A stretch of 11,241 nucleotides of DNA from OPU3-GD-OMZ sp001901525 (GTDB lineage Bacteria > Pseudomonadota > Gammaproteobacteria > Methylococcales > Methylomonadaceae): positions 1 to 11,241 of the forward strand of contig CAXCEI010000044.1 of assembly GCA_963981505.1 (NCBI GenBank). The letters are read 5' to 3'. The notes below the pieces were generated by a model. The model did no database searches. It saw only the letters and a list, made by a program, of their open reading frames with translations, and was not told the origin of the DNA. Made by a program: the position numbers and the translations under genes. Position 1 is the first letter of the stretch, and each line of letters starts with the position of its first letter. This document shows, one piece after another, positions 1 to 6,802 of the stretch.

Positions 1-412
1 AGGTGGCATACTCCCAGTGCTCATAAAATGGTATAGCTATAATAAAAGCCATAATTAATGAAATGGGGGTAAACAAGGCTAGTGACCCTGTTCTGAACCA
101 ACGCACGATTTGATTAAGCCTTTTCCGTTGGCTACTATCTAAGACCGCCTCTTCCTCGGCATCAATCCCTAAATAACGAGAGGCCATCCAGAAATGTATA
201 AAAAACACACCAAAGAAAAAAACAGTCACGCCAATGGAAAAAAAGTAACGGTAAAAAGTCCGAAGCCAAAAGTAATTTTCAAATTTAAGTGATTTAAACC
301 ACCAAAAATCAACGAATAAATCTAAAAACAAAAAATAAAAAGCAACGTAACCCAGTAACAACACAATAGTTATCACCATTAACAGAAAAATTATTCTTTT
401 TACCTTAGCCAT
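1..412 (-). CDS. UPF0182-like multi-pass membrane protein, N-terminal part, cut by the window edge
   Basis: An ATG at 412 opens 137 codons that run off the left edge without a stop, so only the N-terminus is visible. Three hydrophobic helices are seen at about residues 6-30, 54-76 and 108-129. Between the first two lies DFWWFKSL (about 35-42) followed by an aromatic stretch ending in FWLR. After the third comes HWEYA. This pattern of an early helix, a D-x-W-W-F-x-S-L motif and a later W-E-Y motif is what I recall for the large UPF0182 (COG1615) membrane proteins of roughly 900 residues; their function is not established. The only ribosome-binding hint is a weak GGGA just upstream. The nearest upstream gene on this strand is ydbL, with 672 bp between, so the gene is probably transcribed separately. 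The family assignment is fairly sure; the role is unknown. Confidence 0.7.
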   Translation of the reverse strand, partial: MAKVKRIIFLLMVITIVLLLGYVAFYFLFLDLFVDFWWFKSLKFENYFWLRTFYRYFFSIGVTVFFFGVFFIHFWMASRYLGIDAEEEAVLDSSQRKRLNQIVRWFRTGSLALFTPISLIMAFIIAIPFYEHWEYAT

Positions 413-1084
413 CAAAATCCCAACTTAAAAACCACCTAGCCATCCAAGAATTACCATAAATCACTTAATTACCCAGTTAATCTACCACTAAATGTAACCG
501 CTATTTCAAAATGTTCTAAAAACGTTACCCTCATTCAGAAACAGAATTCCTTTAATCGAAGCTATTGCTAATTGTATGGATTTAAATAGCTAAATAAAAA
601 AAGTTCGCCTGTAAGCCTCCCAAAAAATAATAGCCATTGAAAAATAGAACATTCCTAGCAACTAAAATAAGACGTTTTTTATGAAAAAATCACATTCGAT
701 AAATAGTCAAATTTTGGCGCTATTAAAAAAAACATTACACCTCAATATCTGACTTATACCGTGAACCCGGCATGCGTACGGCAAGTTTTTATACCTGGCA
801 AGCCAAATAGTATGCGTACCTCATGCCATGCATGAAAGCACCAGAGGATGAAAATAGTCGTCTTAAAGAGAGGTAGACTGTGAGTATCTGCCGCTGTCAA
901 AGTAGCCACAAAATAAATTTTATTCGGATGAGCGACCGTAAAGCTTATACACATAGAAATAACCAAAAGCCCTAACTCACCCGATAAAAAGTATTGCAGG
1001 CTACCTTACCCCATCGATAATGAGTCCTGAAATAACTAGGTAAAAGGACTTATGATCCGTTAACCGTTACTCCATGCTCATTGT
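413..1084. other. Gene-poor spacer between ydbL and the UPF0182-like gene, containing an IS relic
   Basis: No intact gene is convincing here. The part 413-680 is AT-rich, with only short chance ORFs and no clear promoter. The part 681-873 is the IS3-family OrfA relic listed separately. The part 874-1084 shows neither a recognisable OrfB continuation nor a clear right-end inverted repeat of the element. A 6-bp inverted repeat (AGTCCT at about 1023-1028, AGGACT at about 1046-1051) lies downstream of the ydbL stop but has no T-tract, so I do not call it a terminator. Confidence 0.6.
681..873 (+). pseudogene. Relic of an IS3-family transposase OrfA (helix-turn-helix subunit)
   Basis: The ATG at 681 opens MKKSHSINSQILALLKK, which matches the usual OrfA beginning MKKSRF-x-E-SQI-x-x-ILK of IS3-family elements. 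After an A8 run (725-732) the similarity continues one frame over: SDLYREPGMRTASFYTW (748-798) matches the family pattern DLCREHG-(S)-x-A-(S/T)-FYKW, the recognition region of the helix-turn-helix. A TAG stop at 808 follows, then MKAPEDENSRLK (832-867), matching the leucine-zipper region M-K-x-L-E-D-E-N-R-R-L-K. A second stop lies at 874. So one frameshift and two stops interrupt what was one protein. OrfA normally binds the element ends and is joined to the OrfB integrase by frameshifting; no OrfB is visible. The translated similarity is what I see; the family match rests on remembered consensus. Confidence 0.7.
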
Positions 1085-1675
1085 TTATCGTTGTTGCCAT
1101 GCACCACTTGCAGTTTGATACCACCAACCGATATTTGCATTACTTAACCAATGGCGAGCAAAAGTCGTTTTAATTTGAACATACCATTCTGGGTGACCAT
1201 TAGCATTGGCAATAGCTTGATACAAAGTCTGGCGATCATTATTCTCTGACGCTACTAATTTCTTCAATTGATTACGGTTTTTTAAAGGAATCTCGGATAA
1301 ATTTCTAACGACCAGAAAACCATCTGCCTTAATACCAATAAGGCCCGAGGCATAATTTTCCTGTAAAACTGAAAAACGCTGTTTCAGCGTATGTCGAAGT
1401 TTATTTATTTGAACCGTTTTAATAGACAGGTCAGCCTCTCCTGCCGCATGCGCAGGAGAAATTATCACCGCTAATATCCGATCAACTGCATAATAAAATG
1501 CAAGTCGCCCGTGATTGGCTCTGGCTTCCGGCTCACTCTTCTCTTGAGTCGATACACCTTGAATTTCTTTAATTACCTCATCGGCGACTTTATCGGCTGC
1601 TGCGGCTGGAAAATAAATATTAATCGTTACGCAAGCGGTCAGCAATAACGCACTTAAAGTTGAGATCTTTTTCAT
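1085..1675 (-). CDS. ydbL: YdbL-type (DUF1318) lipoprotein with YnbE-like N-terminus
   Basis: This is a 196-residue exported protein. A short signal sequence ends in the lipobox LTAC, so Cys15 should be lipidated. It is followed by VTINIYFPAAAADKVAD, a strand-forming segment reminiscent of the OM lipoprotein YnbE. A second hydrophobic stretch (about 57-77) ends in SPAHA-AG, like a remnant signal peptide. Residues 83-196 form the DUF1318 domain, with GLIGIKADGFL (111-121), LKKLVASENNDR (138-149), NANGHPEW (157-164) and the C-terminal GWWYQ...GAW. In E. coli, YdbH, YnbE and YdbL cooperate in phospholipid transport to the outer membrane. Here the gene starts 18 bp after the ydbH stop and has a good Shine-Dalgarno (GGGGAG, 1682-1687), so the two are surely co-transcribed. 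I believe the same lipoprotein-plus-DUF1318 layout occurs in other gammaproteobacteria. The family is secure; the YnbE equivalence is inference. Confidence 0.85.
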   Translation of the reverse strand: MKKISTLSALLLTACVTINIYFPAAAADKVADEVIKEIQGVSTQEKSEPEARANHGRLAFYYAVDRILAVIISPAHAAGEADLSIKTVQINKLRHTLKQRFSVLQENYASGLIGIKADGFLVVRNLSEIPLKNRNQLKKLVASENNDRQTLYQAIANANGHPEWYVQIKTTFARHWLSNANIGWWYQTASGAWQQR

Positions 1676-1693
1676 AGGACGCTCCCCGTCAGT

Positions 1694-3724
1694 CTAAAAT
1701 TCGGCCTGTGTAATTCTTTCCAGCCGCTTTAATAACACATTAAAATCCAATTGGGTATTGTAGGCAATAACATCAACGCGAGGTAACCCTTGCCCTTTGA
1801 CTAAATAAAAACCTTCATTTACTGCATTGACCCCCATTAATTGGCAAACACCTTGATGTAAATAACACCCCATCCCTAACTTATCATAGCCAAATAAATC
1901 GAAATATCTCAAAAAAGTTGTCGAAAGTAATCCAACCCCCGGTCCACTCCCAATACTCGCGATATTATCCAAAGCCCGTTGGCTAATTTCATGTCTGCTA
2001 CTATCATTTTCTGGTGTCCCTAACCAAGCAAAAAAGGTCACCGGTTGCCAAGCTAACAAATGTAGATCATTAATAAAACCAGATAACTTACCGGTTATCT
2101 TACCGGCCTTAAAAGTCTGACTAATCTGTTGCAGGTCTAAATTATCAACCTCCACATCGGCAAACACCTCCGGTTGTGCACTCAAAAAATTTGCCAAAAC
2201 TAATTTATTAACCCGAACATAGCCTCCAAACACTTCGACCCACAATTCCCCTGAGGTTTTTATCTCTCCTTGATGATAAGTAATTTGTGGAATTCCACCT
2301 GAAATCGTTCCATGCAAATCAGGCCATTTTAATATTGTGGCCAATTGTCCCAAGGAAATTTTCTCAATTATCCCTTGAAAATGGGTCACCGGATCTTGTC
2401 CTACCATCGACAACCAGTCAAACTGACTCACATGAATATTGCCACCTAAAATAGGTAAATCAAGGGGCTGGGTCAGCGTTATTTTATATTTATCTGTTGT
2501 CAGTAATAATTCTGCCGGCCCAATGGGCAATTGGTAAATAAACAAACGATCCCAAGCCAAGGCGCTTTGACTTTGTGCAGCTAACTGGCTACTCCAATTT
2601 ATCGTTCCACGACCATTCTGAAGATGGATACGCTCTTTAGGATCGATCAAATTCAGCCCGGTAAATTTTAAACTAATTTTATTAATCGATTGCTTAGAAA
2701 AGTCCACTTGTGCATCCAGCCCCCCTGTAACGGTCATACCCTCGAACTGGCTTTCTGCTAAAAAGGGTTGTACATACGTGCGTTCAAAAAGTTGTAAATT
2801 TTCAGTATTAAAACTCAATGAGGCTTGTTCAACTTTAATGCTGTTATCAATCTTCACACGACTCTGCCCGGCCAAGTGCCCCATTACAGGGTCATCAAAA
2901 ATAAATTCATTAATCTTTAACTCTTTATTTTTCACATCCCACAAACCGTTCGCTGTAAACACTAGGGGTTGCTCGGGGCTGGCATGATAGACCGGATCTA
3001 GATAAATTTCACCGTGAGATATTTCTGTCTGAATCTGCCAACGCCACTGCTGCTGCATCGTTACATCCAACACGGTCGCCAGGTCCAATTCCTCACCCGC
3101 ATATCGTCCATCATCCGTTTGGATTGAAACACTTTTTAAAACAAAATTACTGTGTAAATCAGTTAAGCCACTTTTAGAAAACATCATATTGGTCGCTACA
3201 TCCATAGTGCCCTGTGCCCAATCAAAACGATAAGACGGCAATAATGGCTTAATTACACCGCTAGTAACGCCTTGTAAATTAATGTCCAACTGACTCGCAC
3301 CGTCACGGCCAGGCGTTTGTATAAAACGAGCACGCCCAATGTCTGCCAAACTTGTTAACTTAAGCTCATTTTGGGTTTTACTCACTCGTAAGAAAAAATC
3401 AAATACGGTTTCATAGATACCTGAGACCGATAACTGCCCTCGTCCCTGCTGACAAGTCAATGCGTCCACACTGAACACTATACGACTACAATAAATGTTA
3501 TTTATCACGACCCCATCAGAAAGTTCTGGGGCAGTAAGTCGGCTCACTGAGCCGTTAATTTCAGTTTGGTGGTCGCTTGATTCAAGCAAAAACAATTGAA
3601 TATTTTTAAGCTCAAAACCAGCAATTGACAGGTCATTAATGGTTAGAAAGGGCGTGTTTTTTAAGGATGTAGGGGGTAAAAAAAAGAGCAGTAACAAGAG
3701 ACTGGCAATTTTCAGTTTATTCAT
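1694..3724 (-). CDS. ydbH: YdbH family AsmA/TamB-like intermembrane phospholipid-transport protein
   Basis: The 676-residue protein has an N-terminal signal anchor (about 5-18, LKIASLLLLLFFLPP). A long region of repeated alternating beta-strand pattern follows, typical of the elongated lipid-groove proteins YhdP/TamB/YdbH. The C-terminal 100 residues carry the most diagnostic part: ALDNIASIGSGPG (about 584-596), FLRYFDLFGYDKLGMGC (about 604-620), GFYLVKGQGLPRVDVIAYN (about 638-656) and a final NVLLKRLERI. These match what I recall of the YdbH C-terminus. It is somewhat shorter than E. coli YdbH (about 880). In E. coli such proteins span the periplasm and help move phospholipids to the outer membrane. 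The ATG at 3724 has no clear Shine-Dalgarno (upstream GTGACCTAG), and no better in-frame start precedes the signal anchor. The ydbL gene follows after 18 bp. Confidence 0.85.
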   Translation of the reverse strand: MNKLKIASLLLLLFFLPPTSLKNTPFLTINDLSIAGFELKNIQLFLLESSDHQTEINGSVSRLTAPELSDGVVINNIYCSRIVFSVDALTCQQGRGQLSVSGIYETVFDFFLRVSKTQNELKLTSLADIGRARFIQTPGRDGASQLDINLQGVTSGVIKPLLPSYRFDWAQGTMDVATNMMFSKSGLTDLHSNFVLKSVSIQTDDGRYAGEELDLATVLDVTMQQQWRWQIQTEISHGEIYLDPVYHASPEQPLVFTANGLWDVKNKELKINEFIFDDPVMGHLAGQSRVKIDNSIKVEQASLSFNTENLQLFERTYVQPFLAESQFEGMTVTGGLDAQVDFSKQSINKISLKFTGLNLIDPKERIHLQNGRGTINWSSQLAAQSQSALAWDRLFIYQLPIGPAELLLTTDKYKITLTQPLDLPILGGNIHVSQFDWLSMVGQDPVTHFQGIIEKISLGQLATILKWPDLHGTISGGIPQITYHQGEIKTSGELWVEVFGGYVRVNKLVLANFLSAQPEVFADVEVDNLDLQQISQTFKAGKITGKLSGFINDLHLLAWQPVTFFAWLGTPENDSSRHEISQRALDNIASIGSGPGVGLLSTTFLRYFDLFGYDKLGMGCYLHQGVCQLMGVNAVNEGFYLVKGQGLPRVDVIAYNTQLDFNVLLKRLERITQAEF

Positions 3725-3799
3725 CTAGGTCACAAGTTTTTAGTCAAAAGCATTTCATAACTCTAGCTAATAAACTACATAATTTATGCGTTCTTTAGC

Positions 3800-3805
3800 A
3801 TTATA
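3800..3805 (-). promoter_or_regulatory. Possible -10 element for the ydbH-ydbL operon
   Basis: A perfect TATAAT reads on the minus strand about 75 nt upstream of the ydbH ATG, in and next to the 90-bp gap behind the acetyltransferase gene. No convincing -35 box lies at the proper distance, so this is only a candidate. Confidence 0.25.
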
Positions 3806-3814
3806 GAAACAACT

Positions 3815-4327
3815 TCAGCCGACTGACATTCTGAGACTTTCAAGACCATAATAATGTTGGCCAACTTTAACCGCATCAGGCTCAAGAGCAAAAGAACTGA
3901 ACCCCGTTGCACGATAGAACTGACGTGCGGCGAGTGCCGCAGTGACTACGGTCACATCCAAATAAATCACCTCCGGTTTTTCCGTAATGCTATTAATACA
4001 CATCGTAAGCAGTTCTCGCGCAATGCCTTGCCGCCTAAATTCTGGCAAAACATACAACCCATGTAAGGTCGCCTTATGAGCAAGTCTATGTTGCGTCGCA
4101 AAAGCTAGCGATAAGCAAGCTATCAATTCTTTTTTTGTGCCCAAAACACCGACATTAATCAACGACTCATTTTGACCGTGATCTAACATTTCAGTCATCT
4201 CCCGTTCAGTTAATGTGCGCACTTCATTATGAGAAGTTATCCATGAAAAAGGTGACTCTTGTGTCGCCATCAGCATTAACTTTTTATAAGCTTGGCAATG
4301 ACTGGCATTTAATTGCGTAAAAATCAT
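3815..4327 (-). CDS. GNAT family N-acetyltransferase
   Basis: This 170-residue protein is the usual length for a single GNAT domain, which transfers an acetyl group from acetyl-CoA to an amine. Motif A is clear: HGLYVLPEFRRQGIARELL at about 89-107, with the acetyl-CoA pyrophosphate loop R-R-Q-G-I-A at 98-103. Motif B follows as AARQFYRATGF (133-143). The N-terminal substrate-binding region (AYKKLMLMATQESPFSWI) gives no substrate clue. The gene begins 12 bp after the stop of a small broken frame on the same strand and is followed by ydbH after a 90-bp gap. No strong ribosome-binding site precedes the ATG at 4327, which suits translational coupling to the upstream frame. The substrate could be a small molecule, a peptide or a protein; it cannot be told from sequence. 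Confidence 0.85.
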   Translation of the reverse strand: MIFTQLNASHCQAYKKLMLMATQESPFSWITSHNEVRTLTEREMTEMLDHGQNESLINVGVLGTKKELIACLSLAFATQHRLAHKATLHGLYVLPEFRRQGIARELLTMCINSITEKPEVIYLDVTVVTAALAARQFYRATGFSSFALEPDAVKVGQHYYGLESLRMSVG

Positions 4328-4339
4328 ATAAAATTAAGG

Positions 4340-4539
4340 TCATAAAGTAGAAACATATAAACAAATTACAGTAATAACCACGGTCATCATCTTAATGAGT
4401 TTAATAATATCATCACGAATAAAATTCTCTATTTTATCACTAACAGAGAGTTCACATTCTAACACGCCACTGCGCAAGCACTCGATTAATCCTTTTAAAC
4501 CAGAAAGACGGTGATACTTTTTTTATAATTACCTAACAT
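4340..4539 (-). pseudogene. Small single-helix membrane protein gene, frame broken by one base in a homopolymer
   Basis: An ATG at 4539 opens MLGNYKK and then runs into a stop in that frame. Sliding one base back at the A7 run (plus-strand T7, 4518-4524) gives a continuous frame to the TGA at 4340-4342: KYHRLSGLKGLIECLRSG, then LECELSVSDKIENFIRDDII, then KLIKMMTVVITVICLYVSTL. One extra A would make an intact 66-residue protein. The predicted product has a charged, helical N-terminal two-thirds and one C-terminal membrane segment (about 51-65), so it would be a tail-anchored small protein. I do not recognise the family. It ends 12 bp before the acetyltransferase ATG and is divergent from the DUF3422 gene. 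Alternatively the intact frame could start at TTG 4477 or GTG 4465, though neither has a good ribosome-binding site. It could be a real frameshift, a sequencing error or transcriptional slippage. Confidence 0.5.
4524..4529 (+). promoter_or_regulatory. Possible -10 element for the DUF3422 gene
   Basis: TATAAT lies about 65 nt upstream of the ATG at 4595, just after a T7 run. No good -35 hexamer is present at 16-18 bp upstream, and the site lies within the broken small frame on the other strand. It is a weak candidate. Confidence 0.25.
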
Positions 4540-4594
4540 GATAAAGTAACGACTGTTCTCAGTATCTCAATCTAAAATTACAAATTTACGCGCT

Positions 4595-5884
4595 ATGACT
4601 TTCTCAGCATCCCTGCCTGACAACCATGCCTTACGTGAACAATTACATCATGAGGCCCATGCTCGACAAGCCATCAAGATTAAAAGCCCAGCACAGGCAA
4701 CCCATATTGCCTTAATTCACGATGGTGACCAAAAAATCATAGAACTTAAACACCTAGAATCTCTCTGCGAGACCTTTAACCGGCCACGACCCTCGTCAGA
4801 TACGCTTCACTTTAGTGATGATTTCGGAAATTTCCAATTTCAATGGCAGCACCACGGCGAATACAGTACCTATACTTTTTACCAACATCATTCAGAACAC
4901 CCACCCTTTAGCCAATCGGTACTCAATCAAATACCTGCGGAATGGCTAAAAGCATTACCCGGCAAGATTATGGTCGCCATTCACGCGGCTATCATTAAAT
5001 CTGAAGCGCAACCTGACTTTCAAGACATTGCTGAACATTTTTCAGGCGGTGCTTTAGTCGGTGCAGAAGTTGCCAGTGGGGCAGCGCTAGCCTTTACCGA
5101 TTTCAAAATACAAGCAGATGGGTTCAGCCGTTTTGTTATTTATGATCGCCAACTTAATTCACGCCAAGCCGGCCGATACCTACAACGGTTATGTGATATT
5201 GAAGTTTTTCGTATTATGTCATTGCAAGCCTATCCCGTCGCACAAGCGTTAATGCCTAAACTTACTCGTGCCGATCAAGATCTATTGCGCATAACGACAT
5301 CTATGCATCAATTAGATATTGATGACAGTCAATTACTCGATGAATTAACAGCCTTAGCCGCTGAAATAGAAAATTGCTTTTCTAGCACCCACACTCGATT
5401 CGTTAAAACAGCAGCCTATTATCAACTCGTTGAGCAACGCATTAACGAACTTAAAGAAGTCAGAATTCCCGGCGTCCAAACTATCAATGAATTCCTAAAC
5501 AGGCGCTTAGAACCTACGATTAATACCTGTGTAGTGACTGAAAAACGTTTGACCATGCTCTCAGAGAGAATCAGCAAGGCCAGTCAATTACTGCGTACCC
5601 GTGTTGATATCACTTTAGAGCGACAGAATCAGTCTTTACTCACGTCTATGGATAAACGTGCTAATTTACAATTACATCTGCAATCAACCGTTGAAGGACT
5701 TTCTGTTGCCGCCATCAGTTACTATACCGTCGGTTTATTTAACTATATTGCCAAAGCAATTAAAGCTTCTGGAATAGCAGTCAATCCCAGCCTGATAACA
5801 GGGATATCAATCCCCATTATCATCTTCTTTGTTTATCGAGGTGTCGGTAATATTCGAAAGATGGTCAGTAAAATTCATGAATAA
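4595..5884 (+). CDS. DUF3422 family membrane protein of unknown function
   Basis: The 429-residue product has the full length and layout I recall for DUF3422. The N-terminus contains HALREQLHHEAHARQ (about 10-24), equivalent to the family's conserved L-x-x-E-x-HARP start. The centre has GGALVGAEVASGAALAFTDF (about 151-170) and the motif DGFSRFVIYD. A helical, probably coiled region (about 240-360) follows, containing RIPGVQTINEFLNRRLEPT. The C-terminus has two membrane helices, about 369-386 (within GLSVAAISYYTVGLFNYI) and 398-414, joined by a short loop, with a basic tail. This suggests a large cytoplasmic domain anchored to the inner membrane. No biochemical function is established for the family. 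There is no clear Shine-Dalgarno before the ATG, but the conserved N-terminus starts right after it. The gene stands alone, divergent from the acetyltransferase side and convergent with the MOSC gene. Confidence 0.85.
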   Translation: MTFSASLPDNHALREQLHHEAHARQAIKIKSPAQATHIALIHDGDQKIIELKHLESLCETFNRPRPSSDTLHFSDDFGNFQFQWQHHGEYSTYTFYQHHSEHPPFSQSVLNQIPAEWLKALPGKIMVAIHAAIIKSEAQPDFQDIAEHFSGGALVGAEVASGAALAFTDFKIQADGFSRFVIYDRQLNSRQAGRYLQRLCDIEVFRIMSLQAYPVAQALMPKLTRADQDLLRITTSMHQLDIDDSQLLDELTALAAEIENCFSSTHTRFVKTAAYYQLVEQRINELKEVRIPGVQTINEFLNRRLEPTINTCVVTEKRLTMLSERISKASQLLRTRVDITLERQNQSLLTSMDKRANLQLHLQSTVEGLSVAAISYYTVGLFNYIAKAIKASGIAVNPSLITGISIPIIIFFVYRGVGNIRKMVSKIHE

Positions 5885-5923
5885 GCGATTATTCAGCCAA
5901 CCAAAAAGACTAAAGCGCAGGCC

Positions 5924-5946
5924 TGACCACACCTTAGAAGTGGTCA
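5924..5946. terminator. Short hairpin between convergent genes, possible weak bidirectional terminator
   Basis: TGACCAC (5924-5930) and GTGGTCA (5940-5946) form a perfect 7-bp stem with a 9-nt loop between the DUF3422 stop and the MOSC stop, overlapping the latter. Neither strand has a T-tract directly after the stem, so intrinsic termination would be weak. The location is the main support. Confidence 0.35.
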
Positions 5947-6750
5947 ATCGACAATACTCACCACATCGTCACAGGTGATTGTACCGGCACTTAACACGTC
6001 TGCATAAACACCTACATGCGCACCATTGTGCTGTGCCGCTGTCCGTAAAATATTAGTATCTTTGGGCAAGTCCCCTTGTGATACTGTCGTCATTACACAG
6101 CGCGGACACAAGTCCGTTATTTTTAATTGAACCTCACTACCTATCTTGAGTATTTTACCCACCCAATCATTCTCAACAAAACCAGGTTGATCAGTTTTAA
6201 TGATAATGTTGGGTCTGAAACGACGCGACTCAAATTGCCCTTCCGGATATAACTTGCGTAACTCAGCGAGTGTTGACGTGGTTAACAAATGGATTTTCGC
6301 AAGATCAAAAAAAGTGCCTGCTGGCATGTCTTCGTCAGTCACAACATCTCTATTATCAAGCTCTGCAATATCAGGCCAGTACTCTTCTAATTGCGGTTCA
6401 TTCAGAGCTTGAGAAATAAACTCAACATCCCGCCCCAAAGCTTCACTCAAAATCACATTAACACGTCGATCATCACTCTTGACGGTCGACCCATCAGGTA
6501 AAGTAATACGCACACAATTCGAATATGGAAAGTCTTCATAACGAGAATGGTATGAAAAAATATTAGGCCATCGCTTTGGATTCTTAGCGCTGACAATTTT
6601 CCCCGTTTCTACATCTATAAGTGCCGAAGTGCGATCACCCAAAAGCCCTTTCTCATTCACCCCAGTGGCACGCAACTCTTCTCCAATCATTGATTTAACC
6701 GGATAACGCCATAATGATGAGACCGTTATCATCCCGTCTAAAACCGCCAT
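5944..6750 (-). CDS. MOSC domain protein with N-terminal beta-barrel (YcbX/mARC-like)
   Basis: The 268-residue protein begins with the MOSC_N signature SSLWRYPVKSM (11-21) and GLLGDR (35-40), the beta-barrel domain found before MOSC domains. The MOSC domain covers about 140-268, with FRPNIII (178-184) and the conserved cysteine region DLCPRCVMTTVSQ (213-225). Proteins of this type bind a sulfurated molybdenum cofactor, and the YcbX/mARC members reduce N-hydroxylated compounds. Cys215 or Cys218 is the likely Mo-ligand or sulfur-carrying cysteine. No ferredoxin domain follows, unlike E. coli YcbX, so an external electron donor would be needed. The start at 6750 is fixed by a strong AAGAGGGGGG (6754-6763); the next Met (residue 7) lacks one. 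The gene lies 52 bp behind the flavoprotein gene on the same strand and probably shares its transcript. Confidence 0.85.
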   Translation of the reverse strand: MAVLDGMITVSSLWRYPVKSMIGEELRATGVNEKGLLGDRTSALIDVETGKIVSAKNPKRWPNIFSYHSRYEDFPYSNCVRITLPDGSTVKSDDRRVNVILSEALGRDVEFISQALNEPQLEEYWPDIAELDNRDVVTDEDMPAGTFFDLAKIHLLTTSTLAELRKLYPEGQFESRRFRPNIIIKTDQPGFVENDWVGKILKIGSEVQLKITDLCPRCVMTTVSQGDLPKDTNILRTAAQHNGAHVGVYADVLSAGTITCDDVVSIVD

Positions 6751-6802
6751 AAACCCCCCTCTTTTTTAGTTAAACGCTAACTTCTGTTTAGTTGTTCTAA
6801 CA

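Noticed and set aside
754..966. 70-codon minus-strand frame beginning at a TTG
   Set aside because: Most of it is antisense to the IS3 OrfA relic, it starts at a TTG without a ribosome-binding site, and the product resembles no family I know.
1023..1051. AGTCCT...AGGACT repeat as terminator of the ydbH-ydbL operon
   Set aside because: The stem is only 6 bp, the loop is long and there is no T-tract on the minus strand.
2778..2987. Plus-strand frame within ydbH
   Set aside because: It is antisense to a well-supported long gene and shows no ribosome-binding site or recognisable motif.
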